Shown one piece after another: positions 10,417 through 19,960 of a stretch of DNA of 64,000 bases. The notes beneath the pieces are model-generated. The model saw nothing but the letters and a program-made list of their open reading frames with translations, made no database searches and was not told where the DNA came from. Source of the DNA: Deltaproteobacteria bacterium. GTDB lineage: Bacteria; Desulfobacterota; Binatia; Binatales; Binataceae. The stretch spans positions 1 to 64,000 of the forward strand of contig JAJZAI010000010.1 of assembly GCA_021799495.1 (NCBI GenBank), written 5' to 3'. Position 1 is the first letter of the stretch. Each line of letters opens with the position of its first letter. A program made the translations under genes and the position numbers.

Positions 10417-10548
10417 CGCGGCGAACTTAGCATAACCGCGGGAACGTGAAACCGCCTGCGCGGACGCCCGTCAAAAATTGCCGGATTGCGCCGCGGTTCC
10501 TTGATGTTCTAGCTTGGGAGCGGGCTGAACAGGAGTCGGCACCAGACT

Positions 10549-11358
10549 ATGCTCGTCGGAATCGATATCGGCGGATCCACCACGGACGCCGTGATCCTCG
10601 ACAATGGCGGGGTTCACGTCGTCACCATCGAAGCCAACGACCCTATCGCCGCGGCCGCGGGCGCGCTTGGAAAACTGGTCGAATCGTGCGGCCTTCACCT
10701 CGATCGCGTCGAGCGGATCGCGGCCACCGGCGCGGGTTCTCGCGTGCTGGGCGAAACCCTGCTCGGGCGGCCGGTCGTGAAAGTGAACGAGTTTTCCGCA
10801 ATCGGCATCGGTGGCACCTCGCTGGCGGCGCGCAAGAAAGCCCTGGTCGTTTCGCTCGGCACCGGCACGGCGATCGTTTCGGTGACCGGCGAAAAAATCG
10901 AGCACGTCAGCGGCACCGGTCTCGGCGGCGGCACCCTGCGCGGACTCTCGAAACATATGCTTGGCGTTTCCACTTTGGAAACGCTGGAAGCGATGGCGGC
11001 GCGCGGCGATTTAAGCCGCGTGGATTTGACCGTGCGCGATATCGCGGGCGGAGCGATCGGCGACCTGCCGCCCGGCACCACCGCCTCGAATTTCGGCAAG
11101 GTTGGCGCGGACGCGACCGCCGATGACAAAGCGTTGGCGATCATGAACATGATCGTCGAGGTCGTCTCGGTGCTGAGTATCGCGGCGGCGCGCGCGTGCG
11201 GCCAGGAAGATATCGTATTGACCGGTAAATTGACGCGCATTTTCCGTTTCATGCAGAGGGCGAAGCGGTTGAACTTCGGTTTCGGCCGCGGTTTCCTGAT
11301 TCCCGAACACGCCGACTATGCGACCGCGATCGGCGCGGCGCGCGCGGCGATGCAATAG
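10549..11358 (+). CDS. Type II pantothenate kinase-like ASKHA kinase
   Basis: MLVGIDIGGSTTDAVILDNGG...LGTGTAIVSVTGEKIEHVSGTGLGGGTLRGL. Confidence 0.75.
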   Translation: MLVGIDIGGSTTDAVILDNGGVHVVTIEANDPIAAAAGALGKLVESCGLHLDRVERIAATGAGSRVLGETLLGRPVVKVNEFSAIGIGGTSLAARKKALVVSLGTGTAIVSVTGEKIEHVSGTGLGGGTLRGLSKHMLGVSTLETLEAMAARGDLSRVDLTVRDIAGGAIGDLPPGTTASNFGKVGADATADDKALAIMNMIVEVVSVLSIAAARACGQEDIVLTGKLTRIFRFMQRAKRLNFGFGRGFLIPEHADYATAIGAARAAMQ

Positions 11359-11502
11359 CCGCGATTCCAGTTCCGCCCGCCGCGTGATTCCATTTCGCAT
11401 CGCGCGCCGAAGCGGTTACAATTCGCTCGCTGTGCGCGCTTGCCGGCCGTTCGCCGATTCATCGCGTTGCCGCGCATTCAAATTCGCCTGGGGAGCCGAA
11501 CG

Positions 11503-12762
11503 ATGCGCTCGGAATTGCTCAAGGGCCTGCGGATGCTCGACCTTTCGGACGAGAAAGGCGCGCTGTGCGGGAAAATCTTCGCTGACATGGGCGCCGACGT
11601 GATCAAGGTCGAGCCGCCCTCCGGATGTTCCAGCCGCAATATTCCGCCGTTTCTGGAGGACCGGCCGGGCCTCGATCGCGGACTCGGCTTTTTGGCGTGG
11701 AACGCCGGCAAAAAATCGATAACCTTGAATCTCGCTTGCGAAGACGGACGCCAGCTCCTGCGGATGCTCGCGGAACAGGCGGATTTCCTGGTTGACTCGT
11801 TTCCTCCCGATTATCTGCAATCGCTCGGAATCGGATACGAGACGCTCGCCGCGCTGAATCCGGGCCTGATTCATGCGACCGTCACCGCGTTCGGCGACCG
11901 CGGTCCGGGCAAAAACTACAAGGCCGCGGACATCAACGGATGGGCCTCCGGCGGCGCGATGTTTCTGATGGGAGAGGAGGGCAAGCCGCCGATCCAGATG
12001 AGCGTGCCGCAGGGCTGGCTGCACGCGGCGGCCGAAGCCGCCGTCGCCGCGATGATCGCATACTACGCGCGCGCCGCCGACGGCCTTGGACAGCATATCG
12101 TGGTGGACATGCAGGCCTGCGTTGCGTGGACGCTGATGAACGAGCAGGCGATGCCGTTGTTGCACGGCGATTATCTGCGGCGCAGCGGAGTTTTCAGCGG
12201 CGCGGTCGGCGGGCGGCGCAAAACCGTGTACCGATGCGCCGACGGTTTTATCTCGTTCATAATCGCGGGCGGTCCATACCTCGGATCGACGAATGCGGTA
12301 ATCGCATGGATGAAGGAAGAGGGCGCCGCTCCCGATTGGCTGACCCGCGAAGGCGGATTGAAATCGCTGACGCCCACCAGCTTCATGGCGGCGACGGCGG
12401 CGGACCTGGCGGAACTCGAGCGCACCGAAGAAGCCGTGCAGAAATTTTTCCTTGGCAAAACCAAGAAAGAATTGTGGGCGAACATTCTCAAGCGCAGGCT
12501 CTTCGGGGCGCCGGTCGCCGACGCCGCCGATATCGCCGAAGACCCGCAGCTAAAGGCGCGCGGCTATTTCGTCACGGTCGAGCATCGCGGGCTTGATCGC
12601 ACGCTCACGTTGCCGGGCGCCTTCGCGAAGCTGAGCGAGACGCCGGTCGGGCCGCAGGGACCGGCGCCGGGGCTGGGCGAACACAACGACGAAATCTACG
12701 GCGCTCTGCTCGGATTGAGCGCGCGTGAAATCGTCGAGCTGCGCGCGGTCGGCGCGATTTAG
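11503..12762 (+). CDS. Class III (CaiB/BaiF) CoA-transferase
   Basis: LRMLDLSDEKGALCGKIFADMGADVIKVEPPSG...; the open frame extends upstream to 11440. Confidence 0.93.
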   Translation: MRSELLKGLRMLDLSDEKGALCGKIFADMGADVIKVEPPSGCSSRNIPPFLEDRPGLDRGLGFLAWNAGKKSITLNLACEDGRQLLRMLAEQADFLVDSFPPDYLQSLGIGYETLAALNPGLIHATVTAFGDRGPGKNYKAADINGWASGGAMFLMGEEGKPPIQMSVPQGWLHAAAEAAVAAMIAYYARAADGLGQHIVVDMQACVAWTLMNEQAMPLLHGDYLRRSGVFSGAVGGRRKTVYRCADGFISFIIAGGPYLGSTNAVIAWMKEEGAAPDWLTREGGLKSLTPTSFMAATAADLAELERTEEAVQKFFLGKTKKELWANILKRRLFGAPVADAADIAEDPQLKARGYFVTVEHRGLDRTLTLPGAFAKLSETPVGPQGPAPGLGEHNDEIYGALLGLSAREIVELRAVGAI

Positions 12763-12785
12763 CCGCGGCGGAGGTTGGCGCATCG

Positions 12786-14003
12786 ATGGGCAAATTGCCG
12801 TTTGAAGGAATTCGCGTGCTGGATTTCACCTGGTACGCGGTCGGTCCCGTGACGACCAAGTACCTCGCTGATTACGGCGCCGACGTCGTCCGGATCGAAT
12901 CCGCGGCCCGGCTCGACGGCCTCAGGCTGGCGCCGCCATGGAAAGACGCGCGGCCCGGCGTCGATCGCAGCCAGTTCTTCGCTAGCTTCAATACCTCCAA
13001 ACGCGGAATCACGCTCGACATGAGCAAGCCCGCGGCGCGCGAGATTTTTCTGCGGATGCTGCCGTGGGCCGATCTTGTGACGGAGAGCTTCACGCCCAAG
13101 ACGCTGCGCAACTGGGGCCTCGATTACGAACTGCTCCGCGCGATCAAGCCCGATCTGATCATGCTTTCGACGTGCATGCAGGGCCAGACCGGGCCGCATC
13201 GCGACTATCCCGGATTCGGCAATCTGATGGCGGCGTTGTCGGGCTTCTATCACATTTCCGGATATTCGAAAGACGAACCATGCCCGCCGTACGGCGCGTT
13301 CACGGATTTTATCGCGCCGCGCTTTTCCGCTTGCGCGTTGATCGCCGCGCTGGATTATCGGCGCCACACCGGCAAGGGGCAGTACATAGATATGTCGCAG
13401 TACGAAGCGGCGCTGCACAATCTTGCGCCGATGCTAGTCGATTATTTCGCGACCGGCCGCGTGCTCGGACCCGAGGGCAACAAATCCCAGCGCTATGCGC
13501 CGCACGGCACCTACCGATGCGCCGATGAAGACGGCCATGAGCGCTGGATCTCGATCGCGGCCGGCGCGGATTCTGAATGGTCGGCGTTGACCAAGATTCT
13601 GCGCATCGACGATTCCGCCGGTCGATTCGCAACGATGCGTGCGAGGATGGGCGCCCGTGATGCGCTCGATGAAACGATCGGAGCGGCGGTCCGCGGCCGT
13701 TCAGCGGAAGAGTTGACCGAAACTCTGCAAAAGGCGGGAGTCGCGGCGTATCCGGTTCAGAACTGCATGGATTTGCATCGCGACGAAAATCTCGAGGCCT
13801 TCGGTTTCTGGCGGTGGCTGGATCATAAGGAAATGGGTCCGTCGCCGTATGAGGGACTGGAGCATCGGATGAGCCGCACGCCCGGCGACTTGCGGCGCCC
13901 CGCGCCGGCGCTCGGCCAGCATAACGACGAAGTCTTCCGCGAAATTCTTGGCATGAAAGACGACGAGATCGAACGGCTTCGGCGCGACAAAGTGATATAT
14001 TAG
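12786..14003 (+). CDS. Class III (CaiB/BaiF) CoA-transferase
   Basis: IRVLDFTWYAVGPVTTKYLADYGADVVRIES...LGQHNDEVFREILG. Confidence 0.94.
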   Translation: MGKLPFEGIRVLDFTWYAVGPVTTKYLADYGADVVRIESAARLDGLRLAPPWKDARPGVDRSQFFASFNTSKRGITLDMSKPAAREIFLRMLPWADLVTESFTPKTLRNWGLDYELLRAIKPDLIMLSTCMQGQTGPHRDYPGFGNLMAALSGFYHISGYSKDEPCPPYGAFTDFIAPRFSACALIAALDYRRHTGKGQYIDMSQYEAALHNLAPMLVDYFATGRVLGPEGNKSQRYAPHGTYRCADEDGHERWISIAAGADSEWSALTKILRIDDSAGRFATMRARMGARDALDETIGAAVRGRSAEELTETLQKAGVAAYPVQNCMDLHRDENLEAFGFWRWLDHKEMGPSPYEGLEHRMSRTPGDLRRPAPALGQHNDEVFREILGMKDDEIERLRRDKVIY

Positions 14004-14068
14004 GCGCGGCGGCGGCGCGAGGGCCTGTCTCGTTCGCGCGCCAATTTTCGCCCGGCCGGATTGGTCCA

Positions 14069-15295
14069 TTGCGTTACGAACTGCATATCGCGGCGCGCTA
14101 TTTGCGCGCGCGCCGGCGCGACGCGTTCATTTCGGTCACGACCGTGTTTACCGCGATCGGCGTTATGATCGGCGTCGCGGCGCTGGTGGTGGTGCTTGCC
14201 GTGATGGGCGGATTCGAGCGCAGCCTCCGCCAGCGTATCCTGACGCTCACGCCCCAGGTCGAAATCCTGAGCTACTCCGGATCGATCGGCGACGCCTCCG
14301 CATTGCTCGCACGCGCGGATGCGGTTCCCGGAGTCGCGGGTTCCGATCCGTTCCTCGTCGGCCAGGCGATGATGAGTTCGCCGCGCGGAATCAGCGGCGT
14401 GATAGTGCGCGGCATCGACCCGCGGAACGCGGCGATCGTCGGCCAGCTCAAGCGCTACATCCAGTCTGGTTCGCTCGCGAATCTGGCCCAGGCGCCGCCG
14501 GCTTCAGACGGCGAAGTCGCGCTGGGCTCCACGCTCGCCGAAAAACTGAAAGTCGGCGTCGGCGATCCGCTGACCGCCGTCGCGCCCGTGGCCGCCGGTC
14601 CCGATAACGAGATTGCGACGCGCACGGGCCATTTCACGGTCGGCGCGATATTCGAGTCGGGCGTTGCGTTTCTCGATCGCGATCTGGCGTTCATGCGCCT
14701 GGAGAATGCGCAGGCGTTCTTCGGACGTCCCGGCAAGGTGGATGGAATCGAATTGCGCCTGAGCAATCTCGATCAGACCAGCGCGATTACCCGGCGGCTG
14801 AGCGCGGCGTTCGGTCCGGGTTATCGCGTCAGCAACTGGATGGAATTCAACGAATCGGCCGCGGCCGGATTCGAACTGCTGAAGCGCGTTTATGCGCTGG
14901 TGCTGCTGTTGCTGATCGGCGTCGCCGCGTTCAATCTTGTCGCCACCCTGATTATGGTGGTGATGGAAAAGCGCAAGGACATCGCCGTGCTGATGGCGAT
15001 GGGCGCCACGCGCCGGGAAGTGCGATCGATTTTCGTGCTCAAGGGGCTAATCGTTGGCGCGATCGGCACGATCGCCGGTTTGATGCTGGGCGCGGCGACC
15101 TGTTTTGCGTTGGGGCGCTACCACTTCATCCATATCCAGAAAGAAATCTACGGCATCGCGACGCTGCCCGTCGCCTTTCAACCGCTCTCGTATGTCGTGG
15201 TGGCGATCGCCTCGATGCTGCTGTGCTGGGTCGCGACTTTCTATCCGGCGCGGCAGGCGTCGCGCGAGATGCCCGTGGAAATTTTCCGCGGCTGA
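14069..15295 (+). CDS. Lipoprotein-releasing ABC transporter permease (LolC/LolE family)
   Basis: MRYELHIAARYLRARRRDAFISVTTVFTAIGVMIGVAALVVVLAVMGGFE...FYPARQASREMPVEIFRG. Confidence 0.92.
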   Translation: MRYELHIAARYLRARRRDAFISVTTVFTAIGVMIGVAALVVVLAVMGGFERSLRQRILTLTPQVEILSYSGSIGDASALLARADAVPGVAGSDPFLVGQAMMSSPRGISGVIVRGIDPRNAAIVGQLKRYIQSGSLANLAQAPPASDGEVALGSTLAEKLKVGVGDPLTAVAPVAAGPDNEIATRTGHFTVGAIFESGVAFLDRDLAFMRLENAQAFFGRPGKVDGIELRLSNLDQTSAITRRLSAAFGPGYRVSNWMEFNESAAAGFELLKRVYALVLLLLIGVAAFNLVATLIMVVMEKRKDIAVLMAMGATRREVRSIFVLKGLIVGAIGTIAGLMLGAATCFALGRYHFIHIQKEIYGIATLPVAFQPLSYVVVAIASMLLCWVATFYPARQASREMPVEIFRG

Positions 15296-15371
15296 ATGCG
15301 CGCGCCGCGGCGCGTCCGCAAAAACGCGCCGTTGTTCCATCCGGCACCGGCGAATCGAATCTGGCGGAGGA

Positions 15372-15656
15372 TCAGCGGCTGTCGCGGTCGCTGTTCGCGA
15401 GCGGAGGTTTCGGGCTTAGCTTCGGCTTGCGAATCACCAGCGTTTCGTGGCCCCGAACCTTGATTGTGCGCGCCGAATCGGACTGGAAATTGCCGCGCGG
15501 TTCGTCGTTGCGCCGCGGATGGCCCGACGTGCGCCGCCGCCGCCAGTTGCTCAATTCCTTCGAAAGCTTCGACGCCAGCAGGTCGCTGTCTTCTTCGGCG
15601 CCGCGGCCCGTCGCTTCTGGTTCGACCGGTCCGTCGGTCAAGTTCTCTGCGCTCAT
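15372..15656 (-). CDS. Hypothetical protein (94 aa)
   Basis: Isolated ORF with no overlapping better candidate; no recognised domain. Confidence 0.35.
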   Translation of the reverse strand: MSAENLTDGPVEPEATGRGAEEDSDLLASKLSKELSNWRRRRTSGHPRRNDEPRGNFQSDSARTIKVRGHETLVIRKPKLSPKPPLANSDRDSR

Positions 15657-15981
15657 GTGTTCACCTTATCCAACCTTGTGATGGAATTATCGGGGATGTT
15701 TCCCCGCGCTTTGATTTCGCCGCAATGGCCCCGCATTCGGGAGAAATTTCAGCCGGTTCGAATCAGGAAAGAATGAAATTAGCCGACATGGAAGTGCGCA
15801 TCGGATGCGAACTCAAGCCCGCGCCGCAATCGCTGCCGCGCGGCGTCCCGCCATTCCCGGATGCATCTGCGTGATTTCCTTGCGTGGAGATTCTCGTCTG
15901 GAAGGAGCTTTCAGCTTGCGATCGATTCGCGCCGGACGCCCGCCTTCGCGCCGTCCGTTCCGCGCAAATCCCGATTCCGTC

Positions 15982-16311
15982 TTATGAGAACAGGCTCTGC
16001 AACCTCAATGCGAGGCCCATGTCGCCCGCGATACGAAGTTTGCCGGTCATGAACGCCATCTGGCCGTTCAACTTCCCGTTGACCATGTCCAGATAATCGT
16101 GCGCCGTCATCGAGATGGTGATGTTCGGCGACGCATGCGCGCCTTCTTTAACCTCGCACGTCTCGTCCTTGATTATTGCGTGCCACTTGCCGCCGCCGTC
16201 GCCGGAAAGATCGAATTGGTAAACCGCGTTCAGACCCTTCGCCGCCGCTTTATTGAAACGGCCCGGCATATCGGTAAACACCTGCTTACAAGACGTTGCG
16301 GTTTCAGCCAT
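15982..16311 (-). CDS. SCP2 sterol-binding domain protein
   Basis: MAETATSCKQVFTDMPGRFNKAAAKGLNAVYQFDLSGDGGGKWHAIIKD...LRIAGDMGLALRLQSLFS. Confidence 0.9.
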   Translation of the reverse strand: MAETATSCKQVFTDMPGRFNKAAAKGLNAVYQFDLSGDGGGKWHAIIKDETCEVKEGAHASPNITISMTAHDYLDMVNGKLNGQMAFMTGKLRIAGDMGLALRLQSLFS

Positions 16312-16426
16312 GTTCGGGAATTCCTCCTCGCGGAGCGGGGCGAGCCAACGATTCTCTGATCGCAATCTAAGCGTTGGCCCGCGAAATTGTCAATAGCGCG
16401 CGCCGATGGTTTTGCCTAATCTCCGC

Positions 16427-17956
16427 TCACCATCCGAAAAATCCCGGATCGACGCGAATCAGATTCGTGCTCACTTTCACCGGCGCCGCGCCCATCGCGA
16501 TCGTCACCGCGCGCTCGCGATCCATCTCGGTCTTCACTTTGCCGTCCAGGTAGCAGCTTTTGCCGATCACCTTCGCCGTGACGTTGGTCAAGCCCGCCGC
16601 CTGCAACGCCGATTGAATCGCCGCCTGGTTCGCCGCCCATTGCGAAGTCTCGGTCGTCAGATCGTTCACCACCGACGTCACGCCGCCGACATTGCGCACC
16701 GCGCGCGCCGCCGCCGCCTTCGCATTGCCATCGAATACCGTGCCCGTCAGCGTCACCAGTCCGCCCGGACTCGCGTAGGCCCGCACGCGCCCGAATCTGC
16801 GATCGCGCCCCAACGTCTGCGCGACGCGCTCGCTGAGCGGCGGCGCCGCCGGACGCGAAGGCCTTCGCACCGCCGCCAGTTCCTCGCGGCGGCGCCGCGC
16901 GCGCCGTTCCATCTCGGCCTTCGACGGCCCTGGCGGTGGCGCCGCGGGCGTGGCGGTCGCCAGAGGCGGCGGCGTTGCCGCAACGACCGCGGTCGGCGCC
17001 GGCGAGCTGGCGTATTCGGGCGATTCGCCCGGCGACCGCGACGCCATCTTCGTGCTCAAATCGGCCTCGAGCGCGCCGATATCGCCCGGTCCCGACGCGA
17101 AGATTACCGGGTAATCGACGTCCGCGGCGCCGCCGCTCACGGCCGGGAATTTCCATCCCCCGGCCGCCGCGACCACTTCCGCGTCGAGGCTCGGATTCTG
17201 CGCCGTCGAGAGCACCACCGAGCCGCCGTTCACGCTCCCGTCGGGCATCACATGCAGCCGCATCACCATCCCGTCGCGCAGCGTCGCATCGGTTTCGAGC
17301 GCGCGCTTGTAGGTATCGAGCAGCGCGCCGCTATTTGCATCGAAAACCGTCTTCGCCCCCGCCGGATCGCGCTGCAATGCACCCGCGAGGTCGCTTCCCC
17401 GAACCGATATCTGCATGTTGCGCGCGAGCGTTACGCTCGGCTGCTGCGCGATCGGACTCGCTGCCGGCGACGCCTGTGCGATTGGCGTTTCAGCGTGCCG
17501 ATGGCCGCTCAGATGAATCGCAAGCCATATTCCCGCGACCAGCGCGGCCACCGCCGCCAGTGAATAGCCGAGCAATCCCGCCCATCGATGGCCGGCCGGC
17601 TCTTCCTCTTCCGGCTCGGTTTCGATCTCGGCCGATTCGTCGCCGAACTCTCGCGGCCCGCCGCGTTCCGCCTGCGGCGACCATCCTCTCCCCAATTGCG
17701 CGGTCGCCGTCGCGCCCGTAAGCGGTTCGCCCTCGCCGCCCAGCCGGGTTCCGCAAAAATTGCAGATCAATTCGCCCGGCTCGGCCCGGCCACCACAGGT
17801 CGGACATTCGATCGCCTGCTGGCCGCCCGCCGCGCTCGGACCCGCCGCCGCGCCGGACGCGCTCGCCGCTCCGTGCTCGGCCAGTTTCGAGCCGTCGGCT
17901 TCGCAGAAAGTGTCGCCGTCAGGATAGGACCGGCCGCAATGCGGACAGTTCTTCAT
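16427..17956 (-). CDS. Zinc-ribbon membrane protein with AgmX/PglI-like C-terminal domain and BON domains
   Basis: CPHCGRSYPDGDTFCEADG and CPTCGGRAEPGELICNFCGTRL ribbons; one TM; SVVLSTAQNPSLDAEVVAAAGGWKFP; BON-like GGLVTLTGTVFDGNAKAAAARAVRNVGGVTSVVNDL. Confidence 0.75.
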   Translation of the reverse strand: MKNCPHCGRSYPDGDTFCEADGSKLAEHGAASASGAAAGPSAAGGQQAIECPTCGGRAEPGELICNFCGTRLGGEGEPLTGATATAQLGRGWSPQAERGGPREFGDESAEIETEPEEEEPAGHRWAGLLGYSLAAVAALVAGIWLAIHLSGHRHAETPIAQASPAASPIAQQPSVTLARNMQISVRGSDLAGALQRDPAGAKTVFDANSGALLDTYKRALETDATLRDGMVMRLHVMPDGSVNGGSVVLSTAQNPSLDAEVVAAAGGWKFPAVSGGAADVDYPVIFASGPGDIGALEADLSTKMASRSPGESPEYASSPAPTAVVAATPPPLATATPAAPPPGPSKAEMERRARRRREELAAVRRPSRPAAPPLSERVAQTLGRDRRFGRVRAYASPGGLVTLTGTVFDGNAKAAAARAVRNVGGVTSVVNDLTTETSQWAANQAAIQSALQAAGLTNVTAKVIGKSCYLDGKVKTEMDRERAVTIAMGAAPVKVSTNLIRVDPGFFGW

Positions 17957-18081
17957 TGTCGCTCTCGCCCGCCTTCACGCATTTACCTGCTCGATGATAA
18001 ACGCGGGCGCGACAATATACCAAGCCCGGCGTCCAGTCTTCCGGCCGGCGGCTTATCCGCCGGCGATCCGGCGCGCGCGAA

Positions 18082-18300
18082 TCAGTTCACCGGAGCGCCT
18101 TCGAGCCGGAAGCCGATCCGCACCTCGACCTGAAATTCTAGCTTGTCGCCGTGAACCCCGCCGCGGATATTCTGCACCTCGAACCAATCGATATTGCGCA
18201 GCGTCTGGCTGGCCTTGTTCAGGGCGTTACGGACCGCCTGCTGAATGCTTTCCTCGGAAACCCCGACCACTTCCACGATTTTGTAAGTTTTGTCAGGCAT
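18082..18300 (-). CDS. Dodecin family flavoprotein
   Basis: MPDKTYKIVEVVGVSEESIQQAVRNALNKASQTLRNIDWFEVQNIRGGVHGDKLEFQVEVRIGFRLE. Confidence 0.95.
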   Translation of the reverse strand: MPDKTYKIVEVVGVSEESIQQAVRNALNKASQTLRNIDWFEVQNIRGGVHGDKLEFQVEVRIGFRLEGAPVN

Positions 18301-18384
18301 CGGAAGTTCCTCCGCGGCGCGCAGTTGCGCCTAACGCCGGTTTACGTCCAAACCTTGGCGATGCGCAAGCGGTTGATGCGCCGT

Positions 18385-19815
18385 TCAGGGTGGAAAAGTC
18401 ACGGCGAGCGCGGACGCGTCCTCGATCGCGCGGAGATCGATCATGAACGCGCCGTCGCGAATTCTGCCGATCACCGGCGGCCGCGCGCGCCGGAACATCG
18501 CGGCGATCGCGTCGGCGGAGCGCTCCGGATGCGTAATCCTGAGCGCGCGCGATTCGATCTGTTCGGCCGGCTGCGCGCCTGAGCCGATTTCAGCCGCTGA
18601 CTCGATTACTTCGATTCCGAAGCCGCTGTCCAGGCGGCCGGCCAGAACCGCGCGCGCGGCCTGCGCGATTTCTTCGAGTTCGGCCGGATTTCGCCGCAGC
18701 ATCCGCAGCGCCGGAATTAGTTCGGCCGGTTCGTCCTCGCGCCGATAAATCCTGAGGGTCGCGGCCAGCGCCGCGAGCGTCAGCTTGTCGCAGCGCAGCG
18801 CACGCTTGAGCGGATTCCGCCGGATTCGATCGATCAGTTCCCGCCGTCCGGCGACAATTCCCGCCTGCGGGCCGCCGAGCAGTTTGTCGCCCGAAAACGT
18901 CACGAGATCGGCGCCCGCCGCGATTCGCTCGGCGACGATCGGCTCGTGCGGCAATCCGTAACGGCTCAAATCAATCATCGCGCCGGCGCCGAGATCCTCG
19001 GCCACGGGCAATCGATGCGCCCGGCCGATCGCGGCGAGTTCGCCCAGTTCGACCGCCGTCGTGAAGCCGACGATGCGGTAGTTCGACGGATGCACCTTCA
19101 GGAGCATCGCCGTGTCCGGTCCGATCGCGCCAACGTAGTCGGCCGGATGGGTCCGGTTGGTCGTGCCGACTTCCCTTAGCCGCGCGCCGCTTTGCGCCAT
19201 CAATTCAGGCAAGCGGAACGAACCGCCGATTTCGATCAATTCGCCGCGCGAAACGATCGCCTCGCGGCCGTTGGCCAGGGTATTCAGCGCGATCAGCAGC
19301 GCCGCCGCGTTGTTGTTCACGACCGTCGCCGCTTCCGCGCCGGTCAGCGCGCACAAGTCGCCTTCGACAATCGTGTCGCGCTCGCCGCGTCCGCCCGAGT
19401 CGAGGTCGTATTCGAGGTTGACCGGCGCGCGCGCCGCCGCCGCGATCGCATCGATCGCGCTTTCGGCCAGCAGAGCGCGGCCGAGATTGGTGTGGAGCAC
19501 GACGCCGGCGCCGTTGACGACCGCGCGCAGCCGCGGCTCGTCGCTGGCGAGCGCCGCGCGCGCCTGCGCGATCACCAGCGCGGCGATTCGCTCGCGCGAT
19601 TCGGCGGGTTCGCACGCGCCGGCGGCAAGCCGCGTTCGCACCTGCGCGAGCGCGCTCCGGAGCAGTTCGACGCGCCATCCGCGCCCGATTGCGCCGAGCG
19701 CGCCGTCGCTCTCGGCGGCGCGGAGGCATTCGTCCACCGACGGCAGCATCCGCAGCGCCGCCGCCGCGGCTCTGGTGTTGGCTTTCGCTTTGCCGCTTTT
19801 GTCCGCCGGCCGCAT
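18385..19815 (-). CDS. selA: L-seryl-tRNA(Sec) selenium transferase
   Basis: LPSVDECLRAAE...VINGAGVVLHTNLGRALL-like motif; VTFSGDKLLGGPQAGIVAGRRELIDRIRRNPLKRALRCDKLTLAAL. Confidence 0.96.
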   Translation of the reverse strand: MRPADKSGKAKANTRAAAAALRMLPSVDECLRAAESDGALGAIGRGWRVELLRSALAQVRTRLAAGACEPAESRERIAALVIAQARAALASDEPRLRAVVNGAGVVLHTNLGRALLAESAIDAIAAAARAPVNLEYDLDSGGRGERDTIVEGDLCALTGAEAATVVNNNAAALLIALNTLANGREAIVSRGELIEIGGSFRLPELMAQSGARLREVGTTNRTHPADYVGAIGPDTAMLLKVHPSNYRIVGFTTAVELGELAAIGRAHRLPVAEDLGAGAMIDLSRYGLPHEPIVAERIAAGADLVTFSGDKLLGGPQAGIVAGRRELIDRIRRNPLKRALRCDKLTLAALAATLRIYRREDEPAELIPALRMLRRNPAELEEIAQAARAVLAGRLDSGFGIEVIESAAEIGSGAQPAEQIESRALRITHPERSADAIAAMFRRARPPVIGRIRDGAFMIDLRAIEDASALAVTFPP

Positions 19816-19960
19816 CCTGGCGCGATTATACCGATTCGCGCGTTGTCGCGATGCGGTCCGTGCTGGCGCCCGCGTTCGCGGCGAACCGCCGCGAACGCCG
19901 CCCCTGCCGGGTCGGCCGCGCGAATCGATTCCGATTCGCGCGGCGGGCGCGCGCGCCGCC

